From the NCBI GenBank assembly GCA_045112425.1, contig JBGUHV010000076.1, positions 1-13,928 on the forward strand: a stretch of 13,928 bases of DNA, in the 5' to 3' direction. The translations under genes and the position numbers were made by a program. This stretch comes from CAG-103 sp045112425 (GTDB lineage Bacteria; Bacillota; Clostridia; Oscillospirales; Oscillospiraceae). How positions within the stretch are numbered: the first letter of the stretch is position 1; each line of letters begins with the position of its first letter. Below, piece after piece: positions 13,440-13,928 of this stretch. The notes below the pieces were generated by a model that made no database searches, was not told the origin of the DNA, and saw only the letters and a list, made by a program, of their open reading frames with translations.

Positions 13440-13712
13440 ATGAAAAAAATCTATGAAAAGCCGATGCTCTACGCCGAGTCATATGAGCTTGTGGAGCATG
13501 TAGCGGGCAATTGCTATCTGGACACCATGAACACCCCGACCCACCGCAGTCTGGATAACTGCGGCTTCAAGGTGAACGGAGACAGTGCGATTGCATTCCA
13601 GAAGTCCGACGTCTGCAAGGGCTGGTTCGATCCGCTCTTCCCGGAAGATCCTCTGGACGATGTGTTCTGCCACAACACCTTCGCGGACATGGCGGCCATG
13701 TTTGCCTCCTGA
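13440..13712 (+). CDS. 90-aa four-cysteine protein with MKKxYEKPxL-type leader, possible modified-peptide precursor
   Basis: It begins MKKIYEKPMLYAESYELVEH and has four Cys at residues 25, 41, 59 and 77, almost evenly spaced (16, 18, 18). The ribosome site AAAGGAGG is 8 bases upstream and the gene starts 18 bp after the VWA stop codon, so both are probably on one mRNA. A terminator follows. There is no signal peptide. Short proteins starting MKKxYxxPxLxxExF with Cys-containing tails are, from memory, frequent and uncharacterised in gut Clostridia. The helical charged leader followed by Cys and Gly at residues 23-25 resembles RiPP precursors, but no radical SAM, protease or exporter gene is next to it in this window. 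Other options are a metal-binding or Cys-linked partner of the VWA protein. Function unknown. Confidence 0.75.
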   Translation: MKKIYEKPMLYAESYELVEHVAGNCYLDTMNTPTHRSLDNCGFKVNGDSAIAFQKSDVCKGWFDPLFPEDPLDDVFCHNTFADMAAMFAS

Positions 13713-13730
13713 TCCAGACCCCAAACACAC

Positions 13731-13764
13731 AAAACCCCGTCTCGAAAGAGACGGGGTTTTTCAT
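13731..13764. terminator. Bidirectional terminator
   Basis: AAAACCCCGTCTC (13731-13743) pairs perfectly with GAGACGGGGTTTT (13748-13760) around a GAAA tetraloop, followed by TT. It separates the Cys-protein gene on + from the HAD phosphatase gene on -. Confidence 0.92.
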
Positions 13765-13772
13765 GCGGTTTT

Positions 13773-13928
13773 TCATTTCAGCAGCGCATAGAGCGCCTCG
13801 CAGCTGTCGGCGTATTTCTCCGCGCCGGCCTCCTCCAGCACCTCCCGGTCGCGAAAGCCCCAGGTCACGCTGATGCAGGGCACGCCCGCTGCCCGGGCGG
13901 TCATAATGTCCACCTCCGAGTCGCCGAC
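13773..13928 (-). CDS. HAD-family phosphatase, phosphoglycolate phosphatase-like, C-terminal end only
   Basis: The last 51 residues of a HAD hydrolase are readable: VGDSEVDIMTARAAGVPCIS, then VTWGFRD, an acidic-aromatic helix and the C-terminus LYALLK. GDSEVD is HAD motif IV, which holds the Mg-binding acids. The following AGVPCISVTWGFRD is characteristic of Gph-type enzymes (phosphoglycolate and related phosphomonoester phosphatases). The catalytic DxD motif and cap domain lie beyond the right edge, so activity cannot be judged. The stop codon is 9 bases from the shared terminator hairpin. A pyrophosphatase or beta-phosphoglucomutase relative is possible, but the VTWGFRD stretch favours Gph. 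Confidence 0.85.
   Translation of the reverse strand, partial: VGDSEVDIMTARAAGVPCISVTWGFRDREVLEEAGAEKYADSCEALYALLK

Overview
The window looks like chromosomal DNA from a GC-rich, Gram-positive anaerobe of the class Clostridia, most likely Oscillospirales from a gut. The reasons are strong AAGGAGG-type ribosome sites, sigma-A promoters with near-consensus boxes, the gene families present, and palindromic repeats of a kind I recall as frequent in gut Firmicutes. The genus cannot be fixed from this sequence. Both ends cut through genes. No rRNA, tRNA, CRISPR array, transposase or phage gene was seen.

Layout. At 2-502 (+) is the C-terminal part of a DUF2974/Mbeg1-like alpha/beta-hydrolase-type protein. 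A heavily folded 120-bp spacer and a bidirectional terminator follow. At 709-2246 (-) is a three-gene membrane operon: an MFS transporter, a 76-aa exported or membrane protein and a 112-aa membrane protein. Divergent from it, at 2421-4144 (+), are the two subunits of an aconitase X enzyme. The next interval holds a 28-aa hydrophobic micropeptide gene (4210-4296, -) with its own promoter, ribosome site and terminator. Then come peptide chain release factor 3 (prfC, 4540-6132, -) and, divergently, a PLP-dependent aminotransferase (6347-7543, +).

From 7600 to 8940 an exported C39-like cysteine peptidase gene (7956-8699, -) has two palindromic repeat families on each side. Next is an orphan PTS EIIC-type membrane protein (9035-10132, +), with a perfect dyad just after its promoter.

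The last region is a probable two-gene unit. It comprises a 973-aa secreted von Willebrand A (VWA) protein (10500-13421, +) and a 90-aa four-cysteine protein (13440-13712, +) with a MKKxYEKPxL-type N-terminus. The right edge holds the C-terminus of a HAD phosphatase of the phosphoglycolate phosphatase type (13773-13928, -).

How it fits together. prfC, the aminotransferase and the HAD phosphatase are ordinary cellular genes. The parts least explained by known families are the VWA/Cys-peptide unit, the micropeptide, the MFS-linked small membrane proteins and the repeat-bracketed C39 gene. The VWA domain carries a large insertion next to its metal site, and most of the domain is encoded by visibly AT-richer DNA than the rest of the gene, which suggests mosaic evolution. 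All functional statements rest on motif recognition by eye; no database search was possible.
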